This document shows positions 33,312-40,092 of a stretch of DNA of 40,092 nucleotides, one piece after another. A program made the position numbers and the translations under genes. Location of the stretch: assembly GCA_902789515.1 (NCBI GenBank), contig CADAOK010000035.1, forward strand, positions 1 through 40,092. Direction: 5' to 3'. The notes under the pieces were generated by a model. The model was not told the origin of the DNA and did not search any database. It worked only from the letters and a program-made list of their open reading frames with translations. Within the stretch, counting starts at the first letter, position 1, and every line of letters starts with the position of its first letter. The DNA is from Oscillospiraceae bacterium (lineage in GTDB: Bacteria > Bacillota > Clostridia > Saccharofermentanales > Saccharofermentanaceae).

Positions 33312-33359
33312 ACACAATATTTTGTGAGGGGTATGACAAATTTCCACTATATATTGTGT
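33312..33359. promoter_or_regulatory. Two tandem NrdR-like boxes between fhs and veg promoters
   Basis: Box 1 (33312-33327) reads ACACAATATTTTGTGA and box 2 (33344-33359) reads CCACTATATATTGTGT. Against the 16-bp NrdR consensus acaCwAtATaTwGtgt, box 1 matches 14 and box 2 matches 15 positions. The gap of 16 bp (32 bp start to start, three helical turns) is the spacing known for paired NrdR boxes. AAAACACAATAT (33309) and ATATTGTGTTTT (33351) also form a perfect 12-bp inverted repeat. NrdR normally represses ribonucleotide reductase genes. Confidence 0.7.
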
Positions 33360-33365
33360 TTTTTA

Positions 33366-33394
33366 TTGACATTTTATCAAGTAAATGTTAGAGT
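33366..33394 (+). promoter_or_regulatory. veg promoter
   Basis: Consensus TTGACA (33366-33371), 17-bp spacer, extended -10 TGT-TAGAGT (33386-33394). The 5' end of the transcript can form a GTGGT/ACCAC stem (33398-33413). veg of B. subtilis is also driven by a very strong promoter. Confidence 0.85.
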
Positions 33395-33453
33395 TGTGTG
33401 GTATATAAACCACCCGGCAACAGGGTATTTCCGAATTGGGGGAACGAGTACCG

Positions 33454-33720
33454 ATGATTATCAGTTCAGATCTGGCTAAGTGCCGCGAGAAGTTCGAAGA
33501 GCTTTTGGGAAAGAAGATCGTTTGCAAGACAAACGGCGGCCGTAAGAGGATCATCACTTACATCGGAACGGTTGAGCACTGCTATCCCAACGTGTTCACT
33601 CTCAGATGCCAGAGCGAGACCGGTAAGGAATCATTGGTTTCTTTCAGCTATATCGATGTTCTGACAAGAACGGTACGCGTCGGAGTAATGCCTGAGAAGG
33701 CTGAAGAAGTAGCTGTCTGA
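33454..33720 (+). CDS. veg: Veg family protein
   Basis: 88-residue small basic/beta protein of the Veg family (DUF1021). It has MIISSDLAKCREKFEELLGK at the start, then KTNGGRKRIITYIGTVE, YPNVFTLRC and VSFSYIDVLTRTVRVG, all matching the B. subtilis protein, in which Veg stimulates biofilm matrix genes. The frame extends to a TTG at 33436, but the ATG at 33454 with GGGGGA ten bases upstream gives the family N-terminus. The veg-ispE order is conserved in Firmicutes; the sspF spore gene often found between them is absent here. Confidence 0.93.
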   Translation: MIISSDLAKCREKFEELLGKKIVCKTNGGRKRIITYIGTVEHCYPNVFTLRCQSETGKESLVSFSYIDVLTRTVRVGVMPEKAEEVAV

Positions 33721-33749
33721 TCCGTTTTGATTTACAGGTAGACACAGGT

Positions 33750-33781
33750 CATCCCGCGAAGACTGCGGGATGGCTTTTTTG
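33750..33781 (+). terminator. Terminator after veg
   Basis: CATCCCGC (33750-33757) and GCGGGATG (33765-33772) form an 8-bp GC stem, 7-nt loop, followed by GCTTTTTTG. Confidence 0.93.
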
Positions 33782-33813
33782 TTTATAAACTTTTATTTAT
33801 ATATTATTTAATG

Positions 33814-33819
33814 TAAAAT
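33814..33819 (+). promoter_or_regulatory. Likely -10 giving a leaderless ispE mRNA
   Basis: TAAAAT lies seven bases before the ATG at 33827 in a very AT-rich gap. There is no Shine-Dalgarno sequence between the veg terminator and ispE, so the transcript would start at or beside the A of the ATG. The -35 is poor (TTTTAT, 33791-33796). Confidence 0.45.
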
Positions 33820-33826
33820 CAGATTC

Positions 33827-34780
33827 ATGGATAAGATCGAGACATACAAGACATCCGCGAATGCCAAGGTCAACCTTTTCCTCAGGGTATGCGGTACCCT
33901 GCCAAACGGTTACCACCGGCTTTATACGGTAATGCAGGAGATCGACTACTGCGATGAACTGCTCGTATCGATCGGCGGCGAGGGACCGGCTGAAATAGTT
34001 GTTGAGTGCGAAGGAAGAACGGACATAATCCCGAATAAGAACCTTTGCTACAAAGCGGCAGACAGATTCTACTCAAGTCTCCGCAATAAGCTTGCGGCCG
34101 AGGGAAAGCAGGACAGCAGGAGTATCTTCCCGCGCACGGTCATCAATCTTACCAAGAACATTCCTTCCGAATCCGGAATGGGCGGAGGGAGCTCCGATGC
34201 CGCGTCCGTCCTTATCGTGCTGCAGGAGCATTTCGGGAATCCTTTCACGGAAGAAGAGCTCGGCAAGCTGGCAGTCAATGTCGGTGCAGATGTGCCTTTC
34301 TTCCTTTACGGCGGAACATGCCTCTGCGAGAAGGTGGGAGAGGATGTGACCCCCATAGCAAGCCTCGCGGGCCTGCCGGTACTTATCGTCAAACCTTCGG
34401 AGGGTGTCTCTACTCCCGAATGTTTCAAGGCAATCGATTCCGAAGAGCTTCCGTTCTTTGACGGCGATGCTTATGCGGGATATGTCAGCAGCCTTACCGA
34501 GGAGAAAGACTCGCTGTCTGACAAGCTGGATCTGTTCCTGACCGGCGGAGAACTCCTGGTAAATGACCTCCAGAAACCTGCAGTAAACAGCGTTCCCCAG
34601 ATTGGAGAGATAATAACGGCGCTTAAAGATGCAGGTGCGTCTTATGCGGCTATGACCGGTTCCGGCAGTGCTGTTTTTGCACTGTTTGATTCGGAAGAGA
34701 AGGCGAAGGAAGTATCTGATACGGTCAAGACCGATCCGCGCGCGAAGGATTGTATCGTTATCTTAACCAAGACTGTTTGA
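33827..34780 (+). CDS. ispE: 4-diphosphocytidyl-2-C-methyl-D-erythritol kinase
   Basis: 317-residue GHMP kinase of the non-mevalonate isoprenoid pathway that phosphorylates CDP-ME at the 2-hydroxyl. SANAKVNLFLRV holds the catalytic lysine, PSESGMGGGSSDAAS (near 110) is the ATP loop, NVGADVPFFLYGG holds the catalytic aspartate, and MTGSGSAVFALF is the C-terminal GHMP motif. It is about 25 residues longer than typical because of a loop near residues 80-100 and one near 215-240. No ribosome-binding site precedes the ATG, suggesting a leaderless message. The 3' end overlaps the convergent GNAT gene by 18 bp. Confidence 0.96.
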   Translation: MDKIETYKTSANAKVNLFLRVCGTLPNGYHRLYTVMQEIDYCDELLVSIGGEGPAEIVVECEGRTDIIPNKNLCYKAADRFYSSLRNKLAAEGKQDSRSIFPRTVINLTKNIPSESGMGGGSSDAASVLIVLQEHFGNPFTEEELGKLAVNVGADVPFFLYGGTCLCEKVGEDVTPIASLAGLPVLIVKPSEGVSTPECFKAIDSEELPFFDGDAYAGYVSSLTEEKDSLSDKLDLFLTGGELLVNDLQKPAVNSVPQIGEIITALKDAGASYAAMTGSGSAVFALFDSEEKAKEVSDTVKTDPRAKDCIVILTKTV

Positions 34781-35290
34781 GAACAGACCGCGGTCGTATC
34801 CTCTCGAGTCTTCGTGGTCGATAAGCCTGAATCCGCGTTTCCTGTAGAATTCCACCATAGACTTATTGGTAGCGGAAGAGTGAAGCAGCACGGCGCCGCA
34901 GTCCTCTTTGACAGCCAGTTCAACGGCCCGGTTTACCAGCTCTATCCCTAGTCCCGAATTTCTCAGGTCTTCGCGTACTGCAAAGCGCGATATGTAGCCG
35001 ACCTTTGAAAACCCTGAAAGATAGTTCAGCGTCTTATCGGAGAAACTCAGTTTCTGAGGAGTATCCACCGTGTTGAAAGTGATCGTTCCGACAATGTCAT
35101 TTCCGTCCAGGCAGCACAGACAGGTGCATCTCCTTATCCTGTCTTCTATCGTCGCGGTATCCTCGTTCATGGCTTCAAGCATGGCCTCGGAAATGCCCGA
35201 ACCCTCGCAGTACGTCTTCATCGCACACTTCAAAAGGCGCGACAGCTCGGGGGCGTCTGACACATCAGCTATGCGGAATGTATAGGGCAT
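34763..35290 (-). CDS. GNAT-family N-acetyltransferase at the end of the arginine operon
   Basis: 175-residue acetyl-CoA-dependent acetyltransferase. YTFRIADVSDAPELSRLL is the usual first strand-helix, ISRFAVREDLRNSGLG carries the acetyl-CoA pyrophosphate loop (R-x-x-G-x-G form), and NKSMVEFYRKRGF is the C-terminal motif B. The ATG is one base from the argF stop, so it is translated with the operon. The cluster lacks argJ, so the cell needs another N-acetylglutamate source; a short GNAT enzyme could act as N-acetylglutamate synthase, as in other bacteria (inference). It might instead acetylate an unrelated substrate. The 3' end overlaps ispE by 18 bp in convergent orientation. Confidence 0.87.
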   Translation of the reverse strand: MPYTFRIADVSDAPELSRLLKCAMKTYCEGSGISEAMLEAMNEDTATIEDRIRRCTCLCCLDGNDIVGTITFNTVDTPQKLSFSDKTLNYLSGFSKVGYISRFAVREDLRNSGLGIELVNRAVELAVKEDCGAVLLHSSATNKSMVEFYRKRGFRLIDHEDSRGYDRGLFSNSLG

Positions 35291-35291
35291 A

Positions 35292-36215
35292 TCAGTTCAG
35301 ATAGCAGTTGACCAGGATAGCCTTGTGGGCATGGAGCCTGTTCTCGGCCTCGTCGAAAACGACGCTCTGGGGACCGTCGATGACATCTTCCGTAACCTCA
35401 TAACCTCTGTATGCAGGGAGGCAGTGGAGGAAGATGGCATCCTTCTTTGCAACGCCCATAAGCTTGCTGTTTACCTGATAATCCTTGAAGATCTCGACTC
35501 TCTTTGCCTTCTCCTCTTCCTGGCCCATGGATGTCCATGTGTCGGTGTAGATGACATCTGCGCCGTCTGCGGCTTCGAAAGGATCAGTCGTCATAAGGAT
35601 CTTGGAGCCTGTGATCTTGGCATCTTCCTGCGCCTGCTTAACATACTTGTCGGGGCAGGTATAGTCAGCGGGTGATCCGATGGCAACATCCATGCCGGCC
35701 TTGGCGCATGCCTGGAGCAGTGAGTTGGCAACGTTGTTGCCGTCTCCGACATAGCAGAGCTTAAGTCCCTTGAGATCTCCCTTATGCTCCTTGATGGTAA
35801 GAAGGTCAGCGAGCATCTGAGTGGGGTGCTGGTCATCAGTCAGTCCGTTGATAACAGGGATCGAACCGTACTTTGCAAGATCTTCGACATCGCTGTGCTT
35901 GAAGGTCCTGATCATGATGCCGTCCACCATTCCGGAGAGAACGTGTGCGGTGTCATAGATGGTCTCGCCCCTTCCGATCTGAATGTCGTTGTTGCTGAGG
36001 AAGAGTGCCTGACCGCCAAGCTGGTACATGCCGACCTCGAATGAAACCCTTGTCCTCGTGGAAGATTTGGTAAAGATCATCGCCAGGGTCTTGCCCTTGA
36101 GGTAGTGGTGCTCGATGCCTGCCTTTGTCTTAGCCTTCATGTCTGCCGCGATATCGAGCAGATAGGGAAGTTCATCAATGGCAACATCTTCGTGAAAATC
36201 TATATAATGCTTCAT
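35292..36215 (-). CDS. argF: Ornithine carbamoyltransferase
   Basis: 307 residues, full length. Carbamoyl phosphate and ornithine are joined to citrulline in arginine synthesis. The carbamoyl-phosphate loop SSTRTRVSF is near residue 50, the HPTQMLADL segment near 130, and HCLPAYRG (with the catalytic Cys) near 265. AAGGAG precedes the ATG. It lies 18 bp after argD in the argC-argB-argD-argF order. The N-terminus MKHYIDFHEDVAIDEL is typical of a cytoplasmic enzyme. Confidence 0.97.
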   Translation of the reverse strand: MKHYIDFHEDVAIDELPYLLDIAADMKAKTKAGIEHHYLKGKTLAMIFTKSSTRTRVSFEVGMYQLGGQALFLSNNDIQIGRGETIYDTAHVLSGMVDGIMIRTFKHSDVEDLAKYGSIPVINGLTDDQHPTQMLADLLTIKEHKGDLKGLKLCYVGDGNNVANSLLQACAKAGMDVAIGSPADYTCPDKYVKQAQEDAKITGSKILMTTDPFEAADGADVIYTDTWTSMGQEEEKAKRVEIFKDYQVNSKLMGVAKKDAIFLHCLPAYRGYEVTEDVIDGPQSVVFDEAENRLHAHKAILVNCYLN

Positions 36216-36233
36216 TTTAATTATTCTCCTTGA

Positions 36234-37601
36234 TCACATGCCATCTTCGTCTGTCTCTGCGGTTGCCTTGGGTGCTGCAGGTGCCGCGGGTGCTTCCTTT
36301 TCGCCGGGTAGCCTGTCGAACGAAGCTACGCTGACCTGTTTTGAAGTGGAAGGCAGCTTGTCCTTTATCGCCGAGATGAGACCCTTTTTGGCAGGGATCG
36401 TATTCTTAAGGATACTGTCGAGCGCCTTGCAGAATACGTCGATCTCCCTCTTGCCGACGATGAGCGGGGGAGCAAGCCTGATCGTTGAGGTGCCGATCGA
36501 GCTTACAAGGATACCGTTCCTGAACAGTTCGATCATCATCTGCGAAGCGGAGATGCGCTCGTCGAATTCGATGCCGATCAGCAATCCCATGCCTCTGATG
36601 TCCGTGATGCAGTCGTACTTAGCCTTGAGCTTTCCGAGTTTTTCGGTCAGGTATGCGTTCATGTTGTTGACGTTGACGAGGAGATCGTCCTCCCTGATGG
36701 TATCGAGTACTGCGTTTGCAGCCGCACAAGCCAGGGGATTGCCTCCGAAAGTCGTGCCGTGGTCTCCAGGATGGAAACCTGTGGCAACTTCGTCGGTGCA
36801 GAGCATTGCTCCTATCGGGACTCCGCCGCCAAGACCCTTGGCAAGCGTGATGATGTCAGGTGTGATGCCGTATCTCTCGTAGCAGTACATCATGCCTGTC
36901 CTGCCGATACCGGTCTGTACCTCGTCGATTATGAGGAGGATCCCGTTGTCCTTGCAGAACTTGTCGACAAGCTTTGCATACTCGATGTTGGCCGGATGTA
37001 CACCGCTCTCGCCCTGGATGAGTTCGAGCATTACTGCTGCCGTCTTCGGACCGCATGCCTGTTTCAGAGCATCTATGTCATTGAACGGAACATAAGTGAA
37101 ACCGGGCATTACGGGTGCGAAAGGCTCACTGAACTTGGGCTGGCCGGTTGCCGCTACCGTTCCCAGAGTCCTGCCGTGGAAGCTGTTCTTGGCGGTAACG
37201 ATCTCATATCTGTTCTCGCCCTTGTAGTGGAAATACCCGCGTGCGATCTTGATAGCCGCCTCGTTTGCCTCCGCACCGGAGTTGCAGAAGAACGCCTTGT
37301 CGGCGAAGCTGTTCTTGCAGAGCTTGTATGCGAGTTCGGACCTGCCGGGAATGTAGTAGTAATTGCAGCAGTGGATGAGCTCGGAAGCCTGCTTCTTGAT
37401 TGCCGAGACGAGCTTCGGGTGAGCGTGTCCCAGTGAATTGACGGCAATGCCGCCGATCATGTCGATGTACTTGGTGCCCTGGGTATCGTAGAGCCAGCAG
37501 CCCTTGCCTTTTACGAAAGCAACGGGAAGCGGGTTGAATACCTGAAGATAGTAGTTTTTATCAAAATCCGCGATCAGGGAAAGGTCATTTTCTATACTCA
37601 T
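36234..37601 (-). CDS. argD: Acetylornithine aminotransferase with C-terminal extension
   Basis: 455-residue PLP enzyme converting N-acetylglutamate semialdehyde to N-acetylornithine. [33 protein letters not shown] and the Schiff-base lysine in [15 protein letters not shown] are all present. The core ends near residue 405, and about 50 further residues ([11 protein letters not shown], then an Ala/Pro/Lys tail to EDGM) are an extension not found in most homologues. The start lies 17 bp inside argB, so translation is coupled. The tail could anchor the enzyme in a complex or be inert. Confidence 0.95.
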   Translation of the reverse strand: MSIENDLSLIADFDKNYYLQVFNPLPVAFVKGKGCWLYDTQGTKYIDMIGGIAVNSLGHAHPKLVSAIKKQASELIHCCNYYYIPGRSELAYKLCKNSFADKAFFCNSGAEANEAAIKIARGYFHYKGENRYEIVTAKNSFHGRTLGTVAATGQPKFSEPFAPVMPGFTYVPFNDIDALKQACGPKTAAVMLELIQGESGVHPANIEYAKLVDKFCKDNGILLIIDEVQTGIGRTGMMYCYERYGITPDIITLAKGLGGGVPIGAMLCTDEVATGFHPGDHGTTFGGNPLACAAANAVLDTIREDDLLVNVNNMNAYLTEKLGKLKAKYDCITDIRGMGLLIGIEFDERISASQMMIELFRNGILVSSIGTSTIRLAPPLIVGKREIDVFCKALDSILKNTIPAKKGLISAIKDKLPSTSKQVSVASFDRLPGEKEAPAAPAAPKATAETDEDGM

Positions 37602-38529
37602 AATTCTCTTTCTTCTCCTTTATTATCATTGTGCCTATGCCGTTCTTTGTGAATATCTCGAGTATGATCGAGTGCGGTATCCTGCCGTCTATTATGTGTG
37701 CGCGGTTCACTCCGCGTCGTACCGTATCAAGGCATCCGCCGATCTTCGGGATCATGCCTCCGGAGATTATCCCGCGGTCGATGCAGTCTTGGACATCGGA
37801 TTCATCCAGAACGGGGATCACCCTGTCCGTGCCGTCTTCGAGCTTCTCGAGCACTCCGCCGACATCAGTGAGCATGATGAGCTTGGATGCCTGGAGTGCG
37901 ACTGCGACCTCGGCAGCGACGGTATCTGCATTGATGTTGTAGCTCTCTCCGTCAGTTCCCACGCCGATGGGGGCTATGACGGGAATGTATTCGTCGTTGG
38001 CGAGCATGGAGATGACTTTGGTGTTGATCTTCTTTATCTTGCCGACATATCCGATATCAACGGGGTTGCCGTCCGCATCCTCGGTCATCTTCTCCGCCTC
38101 GATCAGATTGCCGTCGATGCCGGAGATACCGATCGCTTTCGCGCCCTTGCCGCAGAGAACGGATACGATCTCCTTGTTGGTCTTGCCGATCAGGACCATC
38201 TGCGCGTAGCCCATCGTCTCGCTGTCTGTATATCTCAGGCCGTTGACGAAAGTCGACTCCTTGCCGACTGTCTCAAGCATGCTGTTAATGTCGGGACCGC
38301 CGCCGTGAACGATGACGGGGTTGATGCCGACCAGCTTTAAGAGAGTGATGTCATCCATGACGGTCTGCTTGAGGCCGTCGTTGACCATGGCATTTCCGCC
38401 GTACTTGATGACTATCGTCTGTCCCCTCATCTTCCTGATATAGGGGAGGGCTTCGGTAAGGACCGCCGCCCTGTTTACCATGTTCTGCATATCGCCCGTG
38501 ATCTCGGGCATCTTGTCCTGATTTGCCAT
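37585..38529 (-). CDS. argB: Acetylglutamate kinase
   Basis: 314-residue amino-acid kinase phosphorylating N-acetylglutamate. [10 protein letters not shown] (near 40), the substrate loop [30 protein letters not shown] and the ATP-binding end [21 protein letters not shown] are present. The N-terminal stretch [21 protein letters not shown] is slightly longer than E. coli and typical of the hexameric, arginine-sensitive type; that trait is an inference. The ATG follows the old argC stop by one base and overlaps nothing else. Confidence 0.97.
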   Translation of the reverse strand: MANQDKMPEITGDMQNMVNRAAVLTEALPYIRKMRGQTIVIKYGGNAMVNDGLKQTVMDDITLLKLVGINPVIVHGGGPDINSMLETVGKESTFVNGLRYTDSETMGYAQMVLIGKTNKEIVSVLCGKGAKAIGISGIDGNLIEAEKMTEDADGNPVDIGYVGKIKKINTKVISMLANDEYIPVIAPIGVGTDGESYNINADTVAAEVAVALQASKLIMLTDVGGVLEKLEDGTDRVIPVLDESDVQDCIDRGIISGGMIPKIGGCLDTVRRGVNRAHIIDGRIPHSIILEIFTKNGIGTMIIKEKKENYEYRK

Positions 38530-38530
38530 A

Positions 38531-39439
38531 TTACACGCCTCTTACCATATCTTTGAGTCCGGTCTCTTCCGGTGCGCTGCGAAAAGCTTGATCATGCCGG
38601 TATCGGCATCATACACACCGTTTACCTCGATGTAATTGGAACCATTTACGGCTTTGACATCCGGCATAACGCCTTCGGGAAGGGCTCTTACGAACTGTTC
38701 GTCCTTGTAGAATTCCTGATATATGCCATTGATTGCGGAAGATGAGACATCATTGAAGTCATCTGAAGGCTTCGCATATATCGTATTCAGCATGCCTCTC
38801 TTGAAAGGTGCCAGGTGGGGAGTGAAGGTGACCTTGATGTCACCGGACTTGCCGCCTGCAAGGAAAGAGCACTTCTCCGAGATCTCGGTGGTGTGCCTGT
38901 GTCCGACCACGCCGTAGGGCTTGAAGGAATCATCCTCTTCACAGAAAGCATAGGCCAGATCCGCCTTCCTTCCTGCACCCGAGACTCCGGATACAGCATC
39001 TATTATTATAGTGTCTTTCTTAATTAAATTATTCTTAAGGAACGGAGCAAGCGCTATCAGCGAGCATGTGGGATAGCAGCCGGGGTTGGCAACGAGCTTT
39101 GCAGTCTTAAGTTCATCCCTGTAGAACTCGGGAAGACCGTATACGGCTTCTTCGAGCAGCTCGGGATGAGGATGAGTGAGCTTATAGGACTTCTCGTATG
39201 TTGCCAGATCCTTGTATTACGAGATCGCTCTCCTTGCCGACTTCCGCAGGATCCTTGTCGCTGAGGATGATGTCACATACTCCGCGGAAGACGGGGTATA
39301 CATCAGAGAATGCCTTGCCGGCAAAACTCTTGCTGGTCAGGGTCTTAAGCTCAAAACACGGGTGGGATACAAAACCCCTGACGAGCTCTGCACCAACATA
39401 TCCCGTTGCTCCTATAATGCTTACTTTAATCTTTTCCAT
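38531..39439 (-). pseudogene. argC: N-acetyl-gamma-glutamyl-phosphate reductase, broken by two frameshifting deletions
   Basis: The enzyme reduces N-acetylglutamyl phosphate to the semialdehyde. The first 75 codons are intact (MEKIKVSIIGATGYVG, NADP loop) up to SDLVI. The chain then jumps to another frame at KDLATYEKSYKL, missing about 31 residues of the cofactor domain, so the natural frame stops at 39182. The second block has the catalytic cysteine in NPGCYPT and GHRHTTEI, and runs to IKLFAA (near 38575). There a second jump removes about 22 residues (the DNLVKGASGQ region) and shifts frame to [13 protein letters not shown], ending at 38531, one base before argB. Neither lesion leaves a working enzyme. 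An assembly or sequencing error in both places must be ruled out. The catalytic part alone occupies 38542-38910 as an open frame. Confidence 0.85.
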
Positions 39440-39468
39440 AATAATACGCGCCTCTTGGCTATGTTAGA

Positions 39469-39490
39469 TTTATGCAATATAATGCATAAA
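39469..39490. promoter_or_regulatory. ArgR-like operator (ARG box) over the argC -10
   Basis: TTTATGCA (39469-39476) and TGCATAAA (39483-39490) form a perfect dyad with a 6-bp AT centre. Against the 18-bp ARG box pattern wnTGAATwwwwATTCAnw the central 18 bases match about 15 positions. It covers the -10 of the argC promoter, as expected for ArgR/AhrC repression by arginine. Confidence 0.65.
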
Positions 39491-39504
39491 AATACAATTG
39501 TCAA
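39476..39504 (-). promoter_or_regulatory. Arginine operon promoter
   Basis: Minus strand consensus TTGACA (39504-39499), 17-bp spacer, TATATT (39481-39476). AGAGGC follows before the argC ATG at 39439. Confidence 0.88.
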
Positions 39505-39837
39505 CAACTGACTACTATATTTTTACATCATTACTATATAAGTAGAATGACAATGAGGTAACAGATCAGCCCTTTATATGCCTGCAGTTGACAGATAGCA
39601 CAAAGCACAGGGGTGTTTTGTGTGCGCTGTAGTTGTCAGAAATACTTGCTTTTTTGGACAACACACACAAAAAACCAAATATCGAATGGTAATAATAAAC
39701 AAAACAGGGCTTTGCGCATTACAAAAACCCTTATTTTTTTTTGGGAATTATGTCATATAGTAAAGAAAATGCGCCTTTGTTAGTATTTCTGTATGAATTA
39801 GCCCGTCTATTGGCGTGGCACCTTTGGAGGTAAGAAA
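39505..39837. other. Upstream region of the sugar ABC ATPase gene with direct repeats and an attenuator-like hairpin
   Basis: A direct repeat, CTGCAGTTGACAG (39582-39594) and CTGTAGTTGTCAG (39627-39639), differs at two of 13 bases. Between the copies lies an imperfect dyad (GCACAAAGCAC/GTGTTTTGTGTGC). At 39706-39742, AGGG-C-TTTG pairs with CAAA-AA-CCCT and is followed by TA and nine T, an intrinsic-terminator shape about 95 bp before the ATG. Possible -10 elements occur (TATAGT, 39756) but none has a convincing -35. GGAGG at 39826 serves the gene. Confidence 0.5.
39706..39742 (+). terminator. Terminator-like hairpin in the msmK leader
   Basis: AGGG (39706-39709) and TTTG (39711-39714) pair with CAAA (39722-39725) and CCCT (39728-39731), with a small bulge on each side, followed by TATTTTTTTTT. 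It could end an upstream transcript or act as a leader attenuator for the ATPase gene. Confidence 0.5.
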
Positions 39838-40092
39838 ATGGCAAGTTTATCTTTCCAGCATGTTTACAAGAAGTATGAAGGCGGCGTTGTAGCTGTATCA
39901 GACTTTAATCTCGATGTTGCAGATAAGGAATTCGTTATCCTGGTAGGACCTTCCGGTTGCGGTAAGTCAACAACTCTCCGTATGCTCGCTGGCCTCGAGG
40001 ACATTTCCGAGGGCGAGATCTACATCGACGACCGTTGCGTTAACGACGTTCTTCCTAAGGACAGAGATATCGCGATGGTTTTCCAGAACTAC
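39838..40092 (+). CDS. msmK: Sugar ABC transporter ATPase, MsmK/UgpC type (N-terminal part)
   Basis: First 85 residues of a CUT1-type ATPase that powers sugar uptake; the gene runs off the window. [20 protein letters not shown] is the standard N-terminus, Walker [10 protein letters not shown] lies at 37-45, and the Q-loop begins MVFQNY at 80-85. Such an ATPase is often a single shared motor for several permease pairs in Firmicutes, so it may serve the permeases at 2462-4717 (inference). GGAGG at 39826-39830 precedes the ATG. A long leader with a terminator-like hairpin lies upstream. Confidence 0.95.
   Translation, partial: MASLSFQHVYKKYEGGVVAVSDFNLDVADKEFVILVGPSGCGKSTTLRMLAGLEDISEGEIYIDDRCVNDVLPKDRDIAMVFQNY

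Noticed and set aside
38542-38910. Separate small gene for the ArgC C-terminal block
   Set aside because: Conserved ArgC residues continue upstream of its first start codon in the same frame (to near 39207), so it is a fragment of the broken argC.
39838-40092. Assigning the ATPase to the permease operon at 2462 as one system
   Set aside because: They are 35 kb apart; a shared ATPase is plausible but cannot be shown from this window, so it is only noted as inference.

Overview
The window comes from a chromosome of an anaerobic Gram-positive bacterium of the class Clostridia. This rests on the SCIFF peptide with its radical SAM maturase, the veg-ispE and ybaB-recR-rqcP-divIC neighbourhoods, the single-gene formate-tetrahydrofolate ligase and a small SRP RNA. 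A GH9 cellulase with two family 3 carbohydrate-binding modules points to a plant-fibre habitat such as rumen, gut or digester. The order cannot be fixed from sequence alone. No tRNA, rRNA, IS element, phage gene or CRISPR array is visible. The yabP and yabQ sporulation genes that usually sit between rqcP and divIC are absent, which hints at a non-sporulating lineage.

Layout. 1-806 (minus): the ATP-pyrophosphatase part of GMP synthase, without an amidotransferase domain and with an internal deletion. 901-2316: pyruvate kinase. 2462-7777: a tight four-gene operon joining two sugar-type ABC permeases, a HlyD-like adaptor and a MacB-like extracellular-domain protein. 7914-9515: flotillin. 9610-9731: an array of six 11-bp CGCTG repeats running into the cellulase promoter. 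9764-15217: lipoprotein-type GH9 cellulase and a giant YfhO-family membrane protein. 15297-18993: heterodimeric ABC exporter. 19095-19619: lipoprotein.

25633-19622 (minus): a zinc-ribbon protein with a degenerate HD-like domain, an Orn/Lys/Arg decarboxylase-fold enzyme, the SCIFF precursor with its own strong promoter, a terminator, the SCIFF maturase, and a second YfhO-family protein that overlaps the maturase gene. 33238-26312 (minus): fhs, a beta-lactamase-fold protein lacking catalytic residues, the SRP RNA, dnaX, ybaB, recR, rqcP and divIC. The divergent fhs/veg promoter region carries two 16-bp sites that match tandem NrdR boxes. 33454-34780: veg and ispE.

39439-34763 (minus): an arginine operon argC-argB-argD-argF-GNAT, with a consensus promoter overlapped by an ArgR-like palindrome. 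argJ is absent and argC is broken by two frameshifting deletions. From 39838 a sugar-ABC ATPase (MsmK/UgpC type) begins and runs off the window.

The least familiar items are the hybrid importer/adaptor operon, the repeat array before the cellulase, the candidate NrdR sites at fhs/veg, the YfhO protein coupled to the SCIFF maturase, and three deletions in two normally essential or conserved genes. The deletions should first be tested as assembly errors.
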